This document shows positions 27,229 through 36,752 of a stretch of 64,000 bases of DNA, in pieces. Origin of the DNA: Flavisolibacter tropicus (lineage in GTDB: Bacteria > Bacteroidota > Bacteroidia > Chitinophagales > Chitinophagaceae); assembly GCF_001644645.1 (NCBI RefSeq), contig NZ_CP011390.1, positions 5,349,501-5,413,500 of the forward strand. The letters run 5' to 3'. Position 1 is the stretch's first letter, and each line of letters starts with the position of its first letter. Under the pieces are notes generated by a model. That model did no database searches. It was not told where the DNA came from and saw only the letters and a list, made by a program, of their open reading frames with translations. Both the position numbers and the translations under genes were made by a program.

Positions 27229-30200
27229 TTATCGCAATAAGGTTACATCTCCTTTAAATGTTAATTGGGTACCGTTTTCGCAGATCACGTCGATGATGTA
27301 TACATAAACGTCATAAGAAGCCAGTTGGCCTTTAAACTTGCCATCCCATCCCTTGGATCGGTCGTTTACTTTAAAGTTGGCGCTTTCAAAAACGGCCTCG
27401 CCCCAGCGATTGAAAATGCGGAAGGTTTTTACCGATGCCAGGCCCCGGCCTCTTGGGTAAAACGCTTCATTATAACCGTCACCGTTAGGCGAGAAGGTAT
27501 TAGGTAAAAACATATTTTCTCCTTTGCAAACAGTAAAGAGTGTGATATTGTCTTCTGCAATACACTTTCCTTTATTTTCTACCTGGATCTTATAGGTTGT
27601 ATTCAGCTTTGGAGTAGCTACCGGGTCAGGACAATCGTTACAACTTAAGCCCAATGATGGCGACCATTGGATGGCTGTAACATCTGCAGACAGGGTCGGT
27701 TTAAGTTGATAAGGGAAGCCTACGTTTACTTCCACGTTGGCTCCAAGCTCTACTGTCGGATAGGGGTACACGGTCACAGGTACCGTAGCTGTGGACGTAA
27801 AGCATCCATTTCTGTCGCGCCCGGTTACCGTATACAAAGTAGTAGACGTTGGGTTGGCAATAGGTTTATCGGATGTTGGTTTATCCAAACCTGTTGCGGG
27901 TGTCCACTGGTATAGATCGGCACCGCTGGCTTCTAAGCCATACTTCTCACCAACACATAATGTGTCTCCTTTATTAGCTGTAACAGTAAATCGCTGCTGA
28001 ACGGTTACTACTATTTCATCTGAAGTTTTACACTGTAAACTTCCATGCGTGTCAATACCTTCTACTTTATACTTGATAGTTGCAGTAGGATTGGCAACGG
28101 GTGTAGCGCAATTAGTACAGGATAGTGAAGTGGCCGGCGACCAAACATAGCTTTGTGCGCCTGTTGCTTGCAACGTTTTGGATTGATCTCTACAGAGTAT
28201 GAAGTCTGCTCCGGCATCTGTCTTGGGTAACGGATGTACTTTGGCGTTATGAATCACTTCATCCATACAACCAGATGAATTGGTTAAGCGAAGCTTAACG
28301 GCATAATCACCGTCATTTCCATACATGATCGGCGTTGGATCCTTATCTGTAGATAACTGGCCATTAGCAAAGTCCCATGACCATTGGAATAATGTCGATG
28401 TATCACTATTGTCCAGGTGACCATTAAACTGGAAAGTGGCCGGTACGCAAGCCTGGTCCGGGCCTGTAATTTTTGCCTTGGGCGATTGTACAATTTTTAC
28501 TTGGCCTAGCGCTTCTGCAATACAATGGTGTTTAGTTTCCACCAGTACTTTTACAGGATACAAGCCTGTTGCAGAATAGCCATATTTATAAGTATTGGTT
28601 GTTCCCGTAGCACTATTTCCATCTCCCAATGTCCAGGTATAAGATTCTATCAGATCGTTGGTAACAGGGGAGGCGGTTAGGTTTACTTCACCTTTATCAC
28701 AAAGCAGTACTTTGTCGAGTGTTAACCCTGTGCTGATATCATACACTTTTATAGGATGGTCCCCAGTGATCGGGACCTGACAACCAGCAACATCTTTCAA
28801 GATCATTTTTGGAACATACTCACCTGGCCTGGTGTAGGTGTAATCTATTTTATTATCTGGGGTAGTAATGGTATTTCCATCATTTAAGTCCCAAATGAAA
28901 GTGGCTATATCTTTTGTATTACCGGTCAGGCTAATTTTTACAGGTGTGCAGCCTTCACCATCTGTATAGGTAAACGTTCCTTTAGGGCCAAGAACCTGTA
29001 TCGTTTGCTTGGTAGTTGATATACAACCACCGTTACCGGTTACGGTTAGTATGGCTTCATAATCGCCCGGATAGGTATAGAAATGGTCGGGGTTTTTATC
29101 TGCCGATTTTGAACCATCGCCAAAATCCCAAACCTGGCCAATATAATTCTTGGAATCATTAACAAAGTTGGAAAGCAATGGTGGGCAAGAACTAAACACG
29201 CCTGTAGTAGTGATCTTGGCTACAGGATCATATACTTTAATATACTTTAAGGAGTCAGCTTTAGCAATACAACCAAAGCCGTCTGTTACTACCAGCTGCA
29301 CATCAAACTCACCCTCGGCTGTGTAGTTGATCTTAGGATCAATATCGGTGCTGGATTGTCCATCACCAAAGGTCCATTGGTAACTAATGCCTACGCCGGT
29401 AGAGGTGTTGTTAAATTGAATGTCCTTTGTGGTACAGGATAATTTATTGGGAGAAGTAAACGAAGCCTGCGGATCTGCAATAGTTATCAGGTTTGTTTTG
29501 GTTACTGTTTCGGTACAACCTTCATTATCCGTTACGGTCATCTTTACGGTATAAGTGTTACCCTTCGTATAAAGATGATCAAAGCTGGGTGGTGTTATAG
29601 ATTCTTTACTTCCATCACCATAATCAACTTCCCATTTAGTAAGCGGGTATGCAGGATCTGAAGGATTTGAATTATCAGTAAAAGAGACTGTATTGCCAAT
29701 ACAAATTTCTGTTTTAATAGGCGTAAAGTCCGGACGGGGAGCTATTACCTTCACCTCTTGGCTTAAAGAAATAAAACAGTCGTTAATATCCCTGATGCGT
29801 ACATCTACTTTATAAGTTCCCCGGTTTGCATAGGATTGTTTCCAGCTGGTAGTCCCTGCAAATGGTGGTGCATAGTTAGGAACCCAATTATACGATTTTA
29901 CATTGGCAGGATCGGCACCCTTTATCTCGTAAGTTACGTCTGCGTTTCTACAAATAAGATCATCGGTTACAGCCAAGCTTATCTTATCATCAATGACCTT
30001 AATCGTTTTTTTTGTGGTATAGCTACAGGTGCTATTTGTAACCGTAAGTTTTACCTCGTAAATGCCTTTAGCTGCATAGGTATGGGTAGGGCTTTGATCA
30101 GTAGAGGTAGCGCCATCGCCAAACTCCCAAAACCAGGTTTCTGGTAAAATGGATAGATCTGCAAATGTTTTGGTAAAGGGATCTGAACACATGTCTACAG

Positions 30201-32037
30201 CGAACCTGGCAATAGGAGCCTTTACATTAACCATATCTGGAATGGTCAATGTAGAAGGGCAGCCATTACTAAAAGCGGTAAGTGTAATATTAAATTTGCC
30301 AATTCCATCAAACGCATGGTTGGGGTTTTGGAGCGCTGAAGTAGTTCCATCGCCAAAGTTCCAGAGCCAGCGATCTACTGGTGGTGTGGCTGTAGAAAGA
30401 TCGGTGAATTGAGCCGCTACAGAAGCACAGAAGTCAGTTGGAGAAACTGAGAAGTTCACATTGGGTTTATCGCCAACCTTTACGCCATCCGGGATAGTTA
30501 TTTTATATGTACACCCTCCTTTTGTTTTATAGGTTAAGGTTACGGCGAACTTGCCTGTTTTGGTATAAATATAGGTAGGTGTCTTTCCTGTTGCTGTCCC
30601 TCCGTCACCAAAATCCCATTGGTAATCTGTAATAGGGTCAACGGTATTTATATCAAGAACTGGAGTAACCCTAAGAGGTACACAACCTTCTGTGGGGAGG
30701 TTTATAATTGCAACTGCCGGAGCTTTTATTTTGATGTAATCTTTCTTTTCAATCAATTGGGTACAGCCTGCTTTGTTAGTGATGCTAAGACGTACAGTAT
30801 AAAAGCCAGGAGCAGTATAGGTGTGTGACGGGTCCTTGCCGGCTGAGGTTTTGCCGTCACCAAAGTCCCAGTCATAAGTTACTGCATCGGGTGCATTGCT
30901 AGTAAAATTGACTGTATATGGCTGACAGTTTGCCGTATTATCGGCTGTAAATTCTACTGTTGGTCGATTGATAACTTCAATGGTCTTGGTTACAGAACCC
31001 TTACAGCTACCAAAGTCATTGTTCAAGGTAACCGTGTAGATGCCTACAGCACCATAGCTTTTAGTAGGATTGATCTCTGTTGAAGTTGTTCCATCGCCAA
31101 AATCCCATGCTGCGCTAACAGGAGAGGGGACAGAGGAATTCGAAAAAACAACAGGCTCGTTAATACAGGTAATGGCCGGTGCTGTAATACTGGTGTTGGC
31201 TACTCCAACTTTCAATATTTGTGTTTTAGTGGTACTGCAGCCTTTATCGTTGGTCGCCGTTAGTTTGATAGTATAATCGCCGGCTACAGCAAAGGCATGC
31301 GTTGGATCTTTATCAGTAGACGTGCTACCATCACCAAATTCCCAGTAATAGCTTAAGGTTCCAGTGCCGGTACTGGAATTATTAAACGTATACGAAACCG
31401 GAAGTGTACAACTGGAAGGGGCACTAACCGTAAAGGATGGTTGTACACCATCGTTAATGGTAATGTATTTTAAAAAGGTTCGGGTAGAAGAGCATCCAAA
31501 GCTATTTGTGGCTTGTAGCGATACGTGGTAGACACCGGGTATGTTATACGTATGGTCTATCACATTGGCGCCATTTGATGTTTGCCCATCACCAAAGTCC
31601 CAAAGCCATGAGGAAAGCGTGCCGTCTCCTGGCGTACTTTTATCAGTAAAGGTCACCTTAAAGGGATAGCAACCAGTAGTTCCTGAACTAATTAGGTCAA
31701 CACTTGGCGAAGCATATACCGTTATATATTGTGTTTTGGTGATGGTATGGCTACCAGAGGCATTTTTAACCTCAAGTGTTATCGTATACGTGCCGGGGTT
31801 AAAATAGGTGGCAGAAGGGTTTTGGAAAAAGGAGACCGTTCCATTACCCAGATCCCATTTCCACGCTGTAGGATTGCCGGTAGACTCATCAGTAAACTTT
31901 ACCACCAGCGGCGCACAACCTGATAGCGGCGTGGCTGAAAAATTGGCCGATAGCTGTGCGTGGCTTATAGAGAACTGTAAACAAAAGAATAAAAGCCATA
32001 ACAGTTTCCTGCCAGGTACGGTAACAATTAGTTTCAT
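27229..32037 (-). CDS. giant PKD-repeat surface protein with type B T9SS sorting domain
   Basis: 1602 residues: signal peptide 1-28 (ending SHAQ), then about 14 PKD domains recognisable by repeated WDFGDG-like motifs each followed by a HTY or YTY strand. Two repeats near residues 1300-1450 end in CNDC/CTNC pairs. The final 90 residues match the gliding-motility-associated C-terminal domain: PNTFSPNGDGYNE, FRIFNRWGEAVFE, KGWDGKFKG. The protein is exported by the type IX secretion system and displayed on the surface, probably as an adhesin or motility-type filament. The PorP/SprF gene follows in the same operon. Confidence 0.93.
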   Translation of the reverse strand: MKLIVTVPGRKLLWLLFFCLQFSISHAQLSANFSATPLSGCAPLVVKFTDESTGNPTAWKWDLGNGTVSFFQNPSATYFNPGTYTITLEVKNASGSHTITKTQYITVYASPSVDLISSGTTGCYPFKVTFTDKSTPGDGTLSSWLWDFGDGQTSNGANVIDHTYNIPGVYHVSLQATNSFGCSSTRTFLKYITINDGVQPSFTVSAPSSCTLPVSYTFNNSSTGTGTLSYYWEFGDGSTSTDKDPTHAFAVAGDYTIKLTATNDKGCSTTKTQILKVGVANTSITAPAITCINEPVVFSNSSVPSPVSAAWDFGDGTTSTEINPTKSYGAVGIYTVTLNNDFGSCKGSVTKTIEVINRPTVEFTADNTANCQPYTVNFTSNAPDAVTYDWDFGDGKTSAGKDPSHTYTAPGFYTVRLSITNKAGCTQLIEKKDYIKIKAPAVAIINLPTEGCVPLRVTPVLDINTVDPITDYQWDFGDGGTATGKTPTYIYTKTGKFAVTLTYKTKGGCTYKITIPDGVKVGDKPNVNFSVSPTDFCASVAAQFTDLSTATPPVDRWLWNFGDGTTSALQNPNHAFDGIGKFNITLTAFSNGCPSTLTIPDMVNVKAPIARFAVDMCSDPFTKTFADLSILPETWFWEFGDGATSTDQSPTHTYAAKGIYEVKLTVTNSTCSYTTKKTIKVIDDKISLAVTDDLICRNADVTYEIKGADPANVKSYNWVPNYAPPFAGTTSWKQSYANRGTYKVDVRIRDINDCFISLSQEVKVIAPRPDFTPIKTEICIGNTVSFTDNSNPSDPAYPLTKWEVDYGDGSKESITPPSFDHLYTKGNTYTVKMTVTDNEGCTETVTKTNLITIADPQASFTSPNKLSCTTKDIQFNNTSTGVGISYQWTFGDGQSSTDIDPKINYTAEGEFDVQLVVTDGFGCIAKADSLKYIKVYDPVAKITTTGVFSSCPPLLSNFVNDSKNYIGQVWDFGDGSKSADKNPDHFYTYPGDYEAILTVTGNGGCISTTKQTIQVLGPKGTFTYTDGEGCTPVKISLTGNTKDIATFIWDLNDGNTITTPDNKIDYTYTRPGEYVPKMILKDVAGCQVPITGDHPIKVYDISTGLTLDKVLLCDKGEVNLTASPVTNDLIESYTWTLGDGNSATGTTNTYKYGYSATGLYPVKVLVETKHHCIAEALGQVKIVQSPKAKITGPDQACVPATFQFNGHLDNSDTSTLFQWSWDFANGQLSTDKDPTPIMYGNDGDYAVKLRLTNSSGCMDEVIHNAKVHPLPKTDAGADFILCRDQSKTLQATGAQSYVWSPATSLSCTNCATPVANPTATIKYKVEGIDTHGSLQCKTSDEIVVTVQQRFTVTANKGDTLCVGEKYGLEASGADLYQWTPATGLDKPTSDKPIANPTSTTLYTVTGRDRNGCFTSTATVPVTVYPYPTVELGANVEVNVGFPYQLKPTLSADVTAIQWSPSLGLSCNDCPDPVATPKLNTTYKIQVENKGKCIAEDNITLFTVCKGENMFLPNTFSPNGDGYNEAFYPRGRGLASVKTFRIFNRWGEAVFESANFKVNDRSKGWDGKFKGQLASYDVYVYIIDVICENGTQLTFKGDVTLLR

Positions 32038-32296
32038 AGCGATAGTTTCGGTTCGTGTTTTTTAATAGGATTGGGACTCCACAGCACAAGGGTGCTGTAA
32101 ACAGTTAGTATTCACGGGTAGGATAAAAAGGATTTAAATACAGATAAGGCGCAAAACTAGGAAAGCGGTCTTTGGAATGAATTAAAAAAAGATGACTTGT
32201 AAGTTTTGGTGGTTGAAATGCTTATAGGCTCGGTGAAAGAGCCTATAAGATATCTCAACTATTATAAAGAGGGAAAACTTTCGGTAATGTATAGTG

Positions 32297-32884
32297 TTAT
32301 TGAAGCATTTTGGCAATCTGAGTGGCCGGTATTGTGTTGGCCATTTTTATCACCTGGTCCTGGGTGTAGCCTGGCGCTTTGAAAGTTATTAGGTTATTGT
32401 GCAGCGGTAGTTGTACTTCATAATCCGGTTTGTCGGTGTTGCTGCCAACTTTTTGCACAACTGCTTTGTAGCCGTCAATCTTAATTACTTTCTGATCGCC
32501 GGTATTGGCAATGAATGGTACAGAAAGTATGGCATTGAACGTGCCTATTAATGGTGAGTTAGTTATAAGGTCTAATGAGATCATTTTATCGCCTGTACCA
32601 TATTCACGGTGTATGGACGTACCGATAAAACCTGAGGTGGCCATCACCTGGTCTTTGGCTGTACTGGCCATCTGATCTTCCATCTTAGTGGGTAATATTT
32701 TTAATACTTCTTTGCCAATGACCATGTCAATCTCTTGTAGCATTTGCTGCATAGCAAAACGGGAGTCATCCAGTTTGCCGGCTGCATAGGCGCTTCGGGC
32801 TGTAGTAACCTGCTTGGCAAATTCCTGAGAAAAAACAGCGGATGTTAATAGGGATATTATAGAGAGAAGGAATAACTTTTTCAT
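32297..32884 (-). CDS. secreted protein of unknown function, paralogue of the neighbouring gene
   Basis: 195 residues with a signal peptide (1-19, ending VFSQ). No known family is recognised. A helical segment, SAYAAGKLDDSRFAMQQML, is followed by EVLKILPTKM and a beta-rich C-terminal domain ending in a short helix (ATQIAKMLQ). The same order and several identical positions occur in the next gene at 32909-33670, so the two are tandem paralogues. The 24-base gap on the same strand means they are co-transcribed. Its likely location is the periplasm. Confidence 0.65.
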   Translation of the reverse strand: MKKLFLLSIISLLTSAVFSQEFAKQVTTARSAYAAGKLDDSRFAMQQMLQEIDMVIGKEVLKILPTKMEDQMASTAKDQVMATSGFIGTSIHREYGTGDKMISLDLITNSPLIGTFNAILSVPFIANTGDQKVIKIDGYKAVVQKVGSNTDKPDYEVQLPLHNNLITFKAPGYTQDQVIKMANTIPATQIAKMLQ

Positions 32885-32908
32885 GCTTAGTCGTTTTGGA
32901 GGTTTAGA

Positions 32909-33670
32909 TTATTTTTCGCCTAACAGCTTTTTAATTTGATCAATGTCCAACTGGTTGGCTGCGGTCATCATTTCCTGCTCAGTGGCAAAGTTGATGCCTT
33001 CATATACTAACAGGGATGTTTGACCTAAAGGCACACTGAGTTTATACCCCGTGCTTTTGTCAAATTCAATAACCGCCCGGTTGCCTTTTACCTTGGTCTG
33101 CTTCCAGTTTTGCTGTTGGTTACTGCTCTCTGCATAACCACCATTGGTGAAGTATAAGTTGACAGCCTGTAGTAATACAGCGTTATTGGCAATACCTATA
33201 TTTAATCGCTTGGCATCTGTGCCATACGTACGTTGTATGGTAAGTCCTTGCCAGCCCCAGCTTACACTGGCCACTTTGTCTTGTGTGGTGTCTGCCTTCA
33301 GGCCGGAAATAGAAGCAGGCATTGATTTCAATACCTGGTGGCCAATCTGTAGTTCTACGCCTAGCATAGCTTGCTGTACAGAATACCGGGCTTCACTGTA
33401 ATTGCCACTCTTGAAGGCTGTTTCTGCCGATGTCAGGTTTTCATTTACGTCGGGCGGCGTAATCACAAGACCTTCGCCGGTTGTATTGCCTGTATTTCGG
33501 TTGCTATTTCCGCTATTGGTAGAAGATGGGGTGCTGGCAGGAGTGGCTCCGGCAGCATTAACTGCTTGGTTTACCTTGTCTTTGACCTTTTTAAGAAGAC
33601 CTTGTGCATTTGCTGGTGTTTGTAGGAATGCAGCAGATAGCCAAAACAGGAGGATAGTTTTGATTCTCAT
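32909..33670 (-). CDS. secreted protein of unknown function, first of a paralogous pair
   Basis: 253 residues with a signal peptide (ending ANAQ near residue 23). A basic amphipathic helix (LLKKVKDKVNQAVNAAG) and a Ser/Thr/Asn-rich linker (about 43-65) come next. The conserved core follows: SAETAFKSGNYSEARYSVQQAM, then LKSMPASI, a beta-rich middle, and QLDIDQIKKLLG at the end. The core aligns with the whole of the downstream protein at 32297-32884, which lacks the linker. The role is unknown. Confidence 0.65.
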   Translation of the reverse strand: MRIKTILLFWLSAAFLQTPANAQGLLKKVKDKVNQAVNAAGATPASTPSSTNSGNSNRNTGNTTGEGLVITPPDVNENLTSAETAFKSGNYSEARYSVQQAMLGVELQIGHQVLKSMPASISGLKADTTQDKVASVSWGWQGLTIQRTYGTDAKRLNIGIANNAVLLQAVNLYFTNGGYAESSNQQQNWKQTKVKGNRAVIEFDKSTGYKLSVPLGQTSLLVYEGINFATEQEMMTAANQLDIDQIKKLLGEK

Positions 33671-33816
33671 GGTGATGAAATTTGGTTAAGGATTGCAGAA
33701 TTGCGGGGTGCGGGAAATAACAAAGCTACTATCTAAATGGAGAATTCAAAGCCAGGTTCCATTTATTTTGAATGTGTAAAAGCCTTGCTACTGCTGAGTT
33801 TGAGAGCGGCGGGAAT

Positions 33817-33850
33817 AAAAAAAGCGGTGAAGATCTTCACCGCTTTTTTA
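33817..33850 (-). terminator. perfect palindromic terminator
   Basis: A 32-base perfect palindrome (arms 33818-33833 and 33834-33849) with A and T tracts on its flanks, just past the stop of the DUF2911 gene at 33867. It could work in both directions. Confidence 0.8.
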
Positions 33851-33866
33851 CTAATAAAGTAGGTGG

Positions 33867-34703
33867 TTATTTCAATGCCGTTAATAACTTCTCATTCAGC
33901 TTTACATAATCCTCGTTCTTGGCTTGTTTTGCCAGTTCCATAGACTTGTTAGCTGCTACGCGCGCATCTTCTTTTTTACCCAGCTTAGCTAAAGCATTGG
34001 CACGCTGATGATGAATCCAATAAGCTGTAGGATTTTGTTCTACTGCCTTATCAAACCACGCCAGTGCCTGGTTCAAATCCCTGCCACTCTCCATGTAGTA
34101 CATAGCGGACTGGTAGTATGGACGGTTGTCTTTATTCATGACATTATCAATCTGTGCCATGATCTTTTTGTCAATATCAGAAGTAATAGGAACGTTTACA
34201 GCTGTTTTGTCCCACACGATCTGCAGGTCAGTGCTGCTAGGCTTTACATTTACAAACTGCATGGTAAATGTTTCCTGGCTGTCATTCAGTTTTGAGGACT
34301 TCACTTTTACACGGGCCACATCGTCTTCCTGCTTATAGCCGTCAATACCCCAATTGGTAAGACCCTTATTGATCACAATTTCCCACTCATTTTCTGTAGG
34401 GATTGTATACAGTACGTATTCGCCGGCTTTTACATCAGTGCCACCCACTTTTACATCGTCTGCAAACTTGATACGGGTAGCTGCATTAGCGCCAGTACGC
34501 CATAATTTACCGTAAGGTACCAGGTCGCCAAATACTTTACGTCCTTTAATATTGGGGCGGGAATAAGTGAGTTCTACCGAGCTAATGCCAAATTCTTGTT
34601 TAATAGTTTGGGTAGGGCTTGGTGCAGGTGTTTTAATGGGTTGCGCATCTGCCACCATAAGCGTTAGAAGGGTAGCGCTACAAAAGAAAAATTTCTTGAA
34701 CAT
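33867..34703 (-). CDS. DUF2911 protein with C-terminal TPR repeats
   Basis: 278 residues with a signal peptide (1-20, ending ADAQ). DUF2911 spans about residues 35-180, with VELTYSRPNIKGRKVFG, LVPYGKLWRTGANAAT and AGEYVLYTIPTENEWEIVIN as typical phrases. The last 90 residues hold two or three tetratricopeptide-like helices (ALAWFDKAVEQNPTAYWIHHQRANALAKLG). It is probably periplasmic. DUF2911 has no assigned biochemical activity; TPR repeats suggest a protein-binding role. It has its own terminator and a free 5' side, so it is likely a single-gene unit. Confidence 0.85.
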   Translation of the reverse strand: MFKKFFFCSATLLTLMVADAQPIKTPAPSPTQTIKQEFGISSVELTYSRPNIKGRKVFGDLVPYGKLWRTGANAATRIKFADDVKVGGTDVKAGEYVLYTIPTENEWEIVINKGLTNWGIDGYKQEDDVARVKVKSSKLNDSQETFTMQFVNVKPSSTDLQIVWDKTAVNVPITSDIDKKIMAQIDNVMNKDNRPYYQSAMYYMESGRDLNQALAWFDKAVEQNPTAYWIHHQRANALAKLGKKEDARVAANKSMELAKQAKNEDYVKLNEKLLTALK

Positions 34704-34816
34704 AGCTGTTGATTTGCAGCAAATGTAACTGAAGAAAGCTCAATACCCTAAACGTTAAGCAAATTCCAACTATCAAATTCCAAACTCAAAATTCGAAATC
34801 CACTTAATCCGTGTAC

Positions 34817-36085
34817 TTAGAAAGAGATCTTCACCTTCCCATTCTTACGCTTTTTCTTTTTCCATCCAGGACCTTCCTGTAGTAAGCGGATGGCTTCTTT
34901 ATCGCAAGAAGTACAAAGCGATTTTTCTACCTTAATGTTTACCGGCTCGCCATTTTTATTTACATCAAAAGATAGTTCTACTTCGCCCTTTATTTGCTTG
35001 CTGGTTACTTCCTCTGGTATTTGAATATTGTCTGCTATATAGTTGTTGAAAGACGACCATCCATTTTCCGGTTCTAAATCTTCCACTTCTTTTTTGGTTT
35101 GCGCATCAGAAGGGCGGCCCGTTCTAGCCCTTTTAACGCCATAGCCAGTTACAACCACTTCATTTAAAGCAGCCGATGATTCATTTAATACAACGATCTT
35201 TTCTTCTGCTGGGTTATTTAAGGCTATGCGGTTGGTTTCAAACCCTATTGCGGCAATTGTGGCATTGAGCACTGTGTCGGGGGTTGTTAACGAAAACTGT
35301 CCTTGTATGTTAGTGGTAGTACCGGTAGGCTTCCCATTGATCATAACACTGGCGTTAGGTACCGGGTTGCCCTTGGTATCCAGTATTTGTCCTTTAAAGG
35401 TATGTTGGTAGGATGCCCGGTTCTTTGCAAAACTGTTAGAGGCTGCTACTTCCTTTTCGGCTATTACATCAGCCGCCTTCAAGGATAATTTGTTTTCAGC
35501 AGGCGCACTCGCTATAGCCACTGGCGCTACCATCGGCGTTGTTTTACTTACAATGGCTTCATCTGTCTGGCGTATTGGTTTGTTTGTTGTTTTTGCAACA
35601 ACCGGCTTAGGTCTGCTCTTTTCAATTTTTAATGCAGGTATCTGCGTTTCTTTCGTTTGTACTATAGCGCTACTGTCAATTGTCGCTGGAGCGGCTATAG
35701 TGGCTTTATTTGGCTCTTCTTGTTTTTCTGGCATTGCCTTATGCGTTACCGCCAGGTTCTCTTTTTTCGTAAACGAGAATTGGTAAACGGTCCAGCCAGC
35801 GCCAGCCAATAGTAAGAAAAGCGCTGCTACACGTATCCATGGCTTTAAGAAGAAAAGTGGATACACACGTTTACGTTCTACTTTATTAGCCAACTGTTGC
35901 TGCAGGAAGGCCAGGTCGGATTGTGGGGTAGAAGTATGCTGATAGCCTTCTAAGGCATCGGCCAGGAAGGGATCATCCAGCGCTGCTTTTTCCAAAGCAT
36001 GCCGTTCCTGCATAGATAGGGTGCCGGCATAATACCGTTCTATATCTGCTGCAGTAAAACCTGGGTTATGATCCGCTTGTTTCAT
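34817..36085 (-). CDS. membrane anti-sigma-like regulator with carboxypeptidase-regulatory and TonB C-terminal domains
   Basis: 422 residues. The N-terminal 75 residues are soluble and helical, with an anti-sigma-like start (FTAADIERYYAGTLSMQERHALEKAA). One membrane helix lies at about 84-104. A Pro/Lys/Thr-rich periplasmic linker follows, then a carboxypeptidase-regulatory-like domain (about 228-315), a TonB-receptor-like EVVVTGYGVKR strand, and a TonB C-terminal-like domain (about 350-422, GEVELSFDVNKNGEPVNIKVEKS). Its start lies 20 bases inside the ECF sigma gene. It probably holds the sigma factor at the membrane and senses an envelope signal; the TonB-like tail is unusual for that role. 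Confidence 0.75.
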   Translation of the reverse strand: MKQADHNPGFTAADIERYYAGTLSMQERHALEKAALDDPFLADALEGYQHTSTPQSDLAFLQQQLANKVERKRVYPLFFLKPWIRVAALFLLLAGAGWTVYQFSFTKKENLAVTHKAMPEKQEEPNKATIAAPATIDSSAIVQTKETQIPALKIEKSRPKPVVAKTTNKPIRQTDEAIVSKTTPMVAPVAIASAPAENKLSLKAADVIAEKEVAASNSFAKNRASYQHTFKGQILDTKGNPVPNASVMINGKPTGTTTNIQGQFSLTTPDTVLNATIAAIGFETNRIALNNPAEEKIVVLNESSAALNEVVVTGYGVKRARTGRPSDAQTKKEVEDLEPENGWSSFNNYIADNIQIPEEVTSKQIKGEVELSFDVNKNGEPVNIKVEKSLCTSCDKEAIRLLQEGPGWKKKKRKNGKVKISF

Positions 36086-36668
36086 TTTTTAAAGTGGTTT
36101 CTAAACTTCTTTTTTCCATGCACAGCTTTAAATTGCGCCGTCCATTCTGTATAAAGCTTCTTACCTTATTCCATTCAATGCCTGTTTGGTCGGCTATTTC
36201 ATTATAGCACTTGCCCTGCAGGTAAAACAACTCAATGACCTGGCGTTGCTCACTGATCAATCGCTCCAGGCAATACTCCAGTTGTTTAAAACTCTCCTCT
36301 TTCTCAAATACACCGTCAAGATGCACATTTTCTTCCGATTGCATAAGCCCAGTATCCATTTTAACCAAAATCGTTTTCTGGGCACTGCGCAGACGCATCA
36401 GGCAGTGGTTTTTGGACACCTGGTACAGCCAGCTTCTAAAATTCTCAATTTCATGCTTCTGCACCTTGCTTACCAGCTCCTCAAACAGGTTGATCACGGC
36501 ATCTTTTGCATCCTCAGGCTCTTTCAGGTATTTTAAACATACACCATATACCAGGTCCATATAGCGCTGGTACAAGGTGCCCAGCACTTGCAGGTCGGTC
36601 GACTGCTTATACTGCTGCACCAATTCAGCATCGGTTAATGGAGACGATATGTTTTTGAGAAAAGACAA
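36066..36668 (-). CDS. ECF-type RNA polymerase sigma factor
   Basis: 200 residues. Region 2 is seen in LGTLYQRYMDLVYGVCLKYLKEPEDAKDAV and FRSWLYQVSKNHCLMRLR. Region 4 is seen in LEYCLERLISEQRQVIELFYLQGKCYNEIADQTG followed by VRSFIQNGRRNLK, the helix-turn-helix that reads the -35 element. The 3' end overlaps the membrane regulator gene by 20 bases, the classic layout of a sigma/anti-sigma pair. The divergent vWA gene, 84 bases away, may be a target. Confidence 0.9.
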   Translation of the reverse strand: MSFLKNISSPLTDAELVQQYKQSTDLQVLGTLYQRYMDLVYGVCLKYLKEPEDAKDAVINLFEELVSKVQKHEIENFRSWLYQVSKNHCLMRLRSAQKTILVKMDTGLMQSEENVHLDGVFEKEESFKQLEYCLERLISEQRQVIELFYLQGKCYNEIADQTGIEWNKVRSFIQNGRRNLKLCMEKRSLETTLKNETSGS

Positions 36669-36752
36669 GAGGATAAAATTAGCCGAAATATTTTTTTATA
36701 AGACTTATGTAATTGCAAAAATAGCTGCATCAATAGGGCAAAACCATTTTAT

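Noticed and set aside
32221..32249. Perfect 11-bp hairpin as terminator of the paralogue pair
   Set aside because: The stem is real but no T tract follows on the minus strand, so I did not call it an intrinsic terminator.
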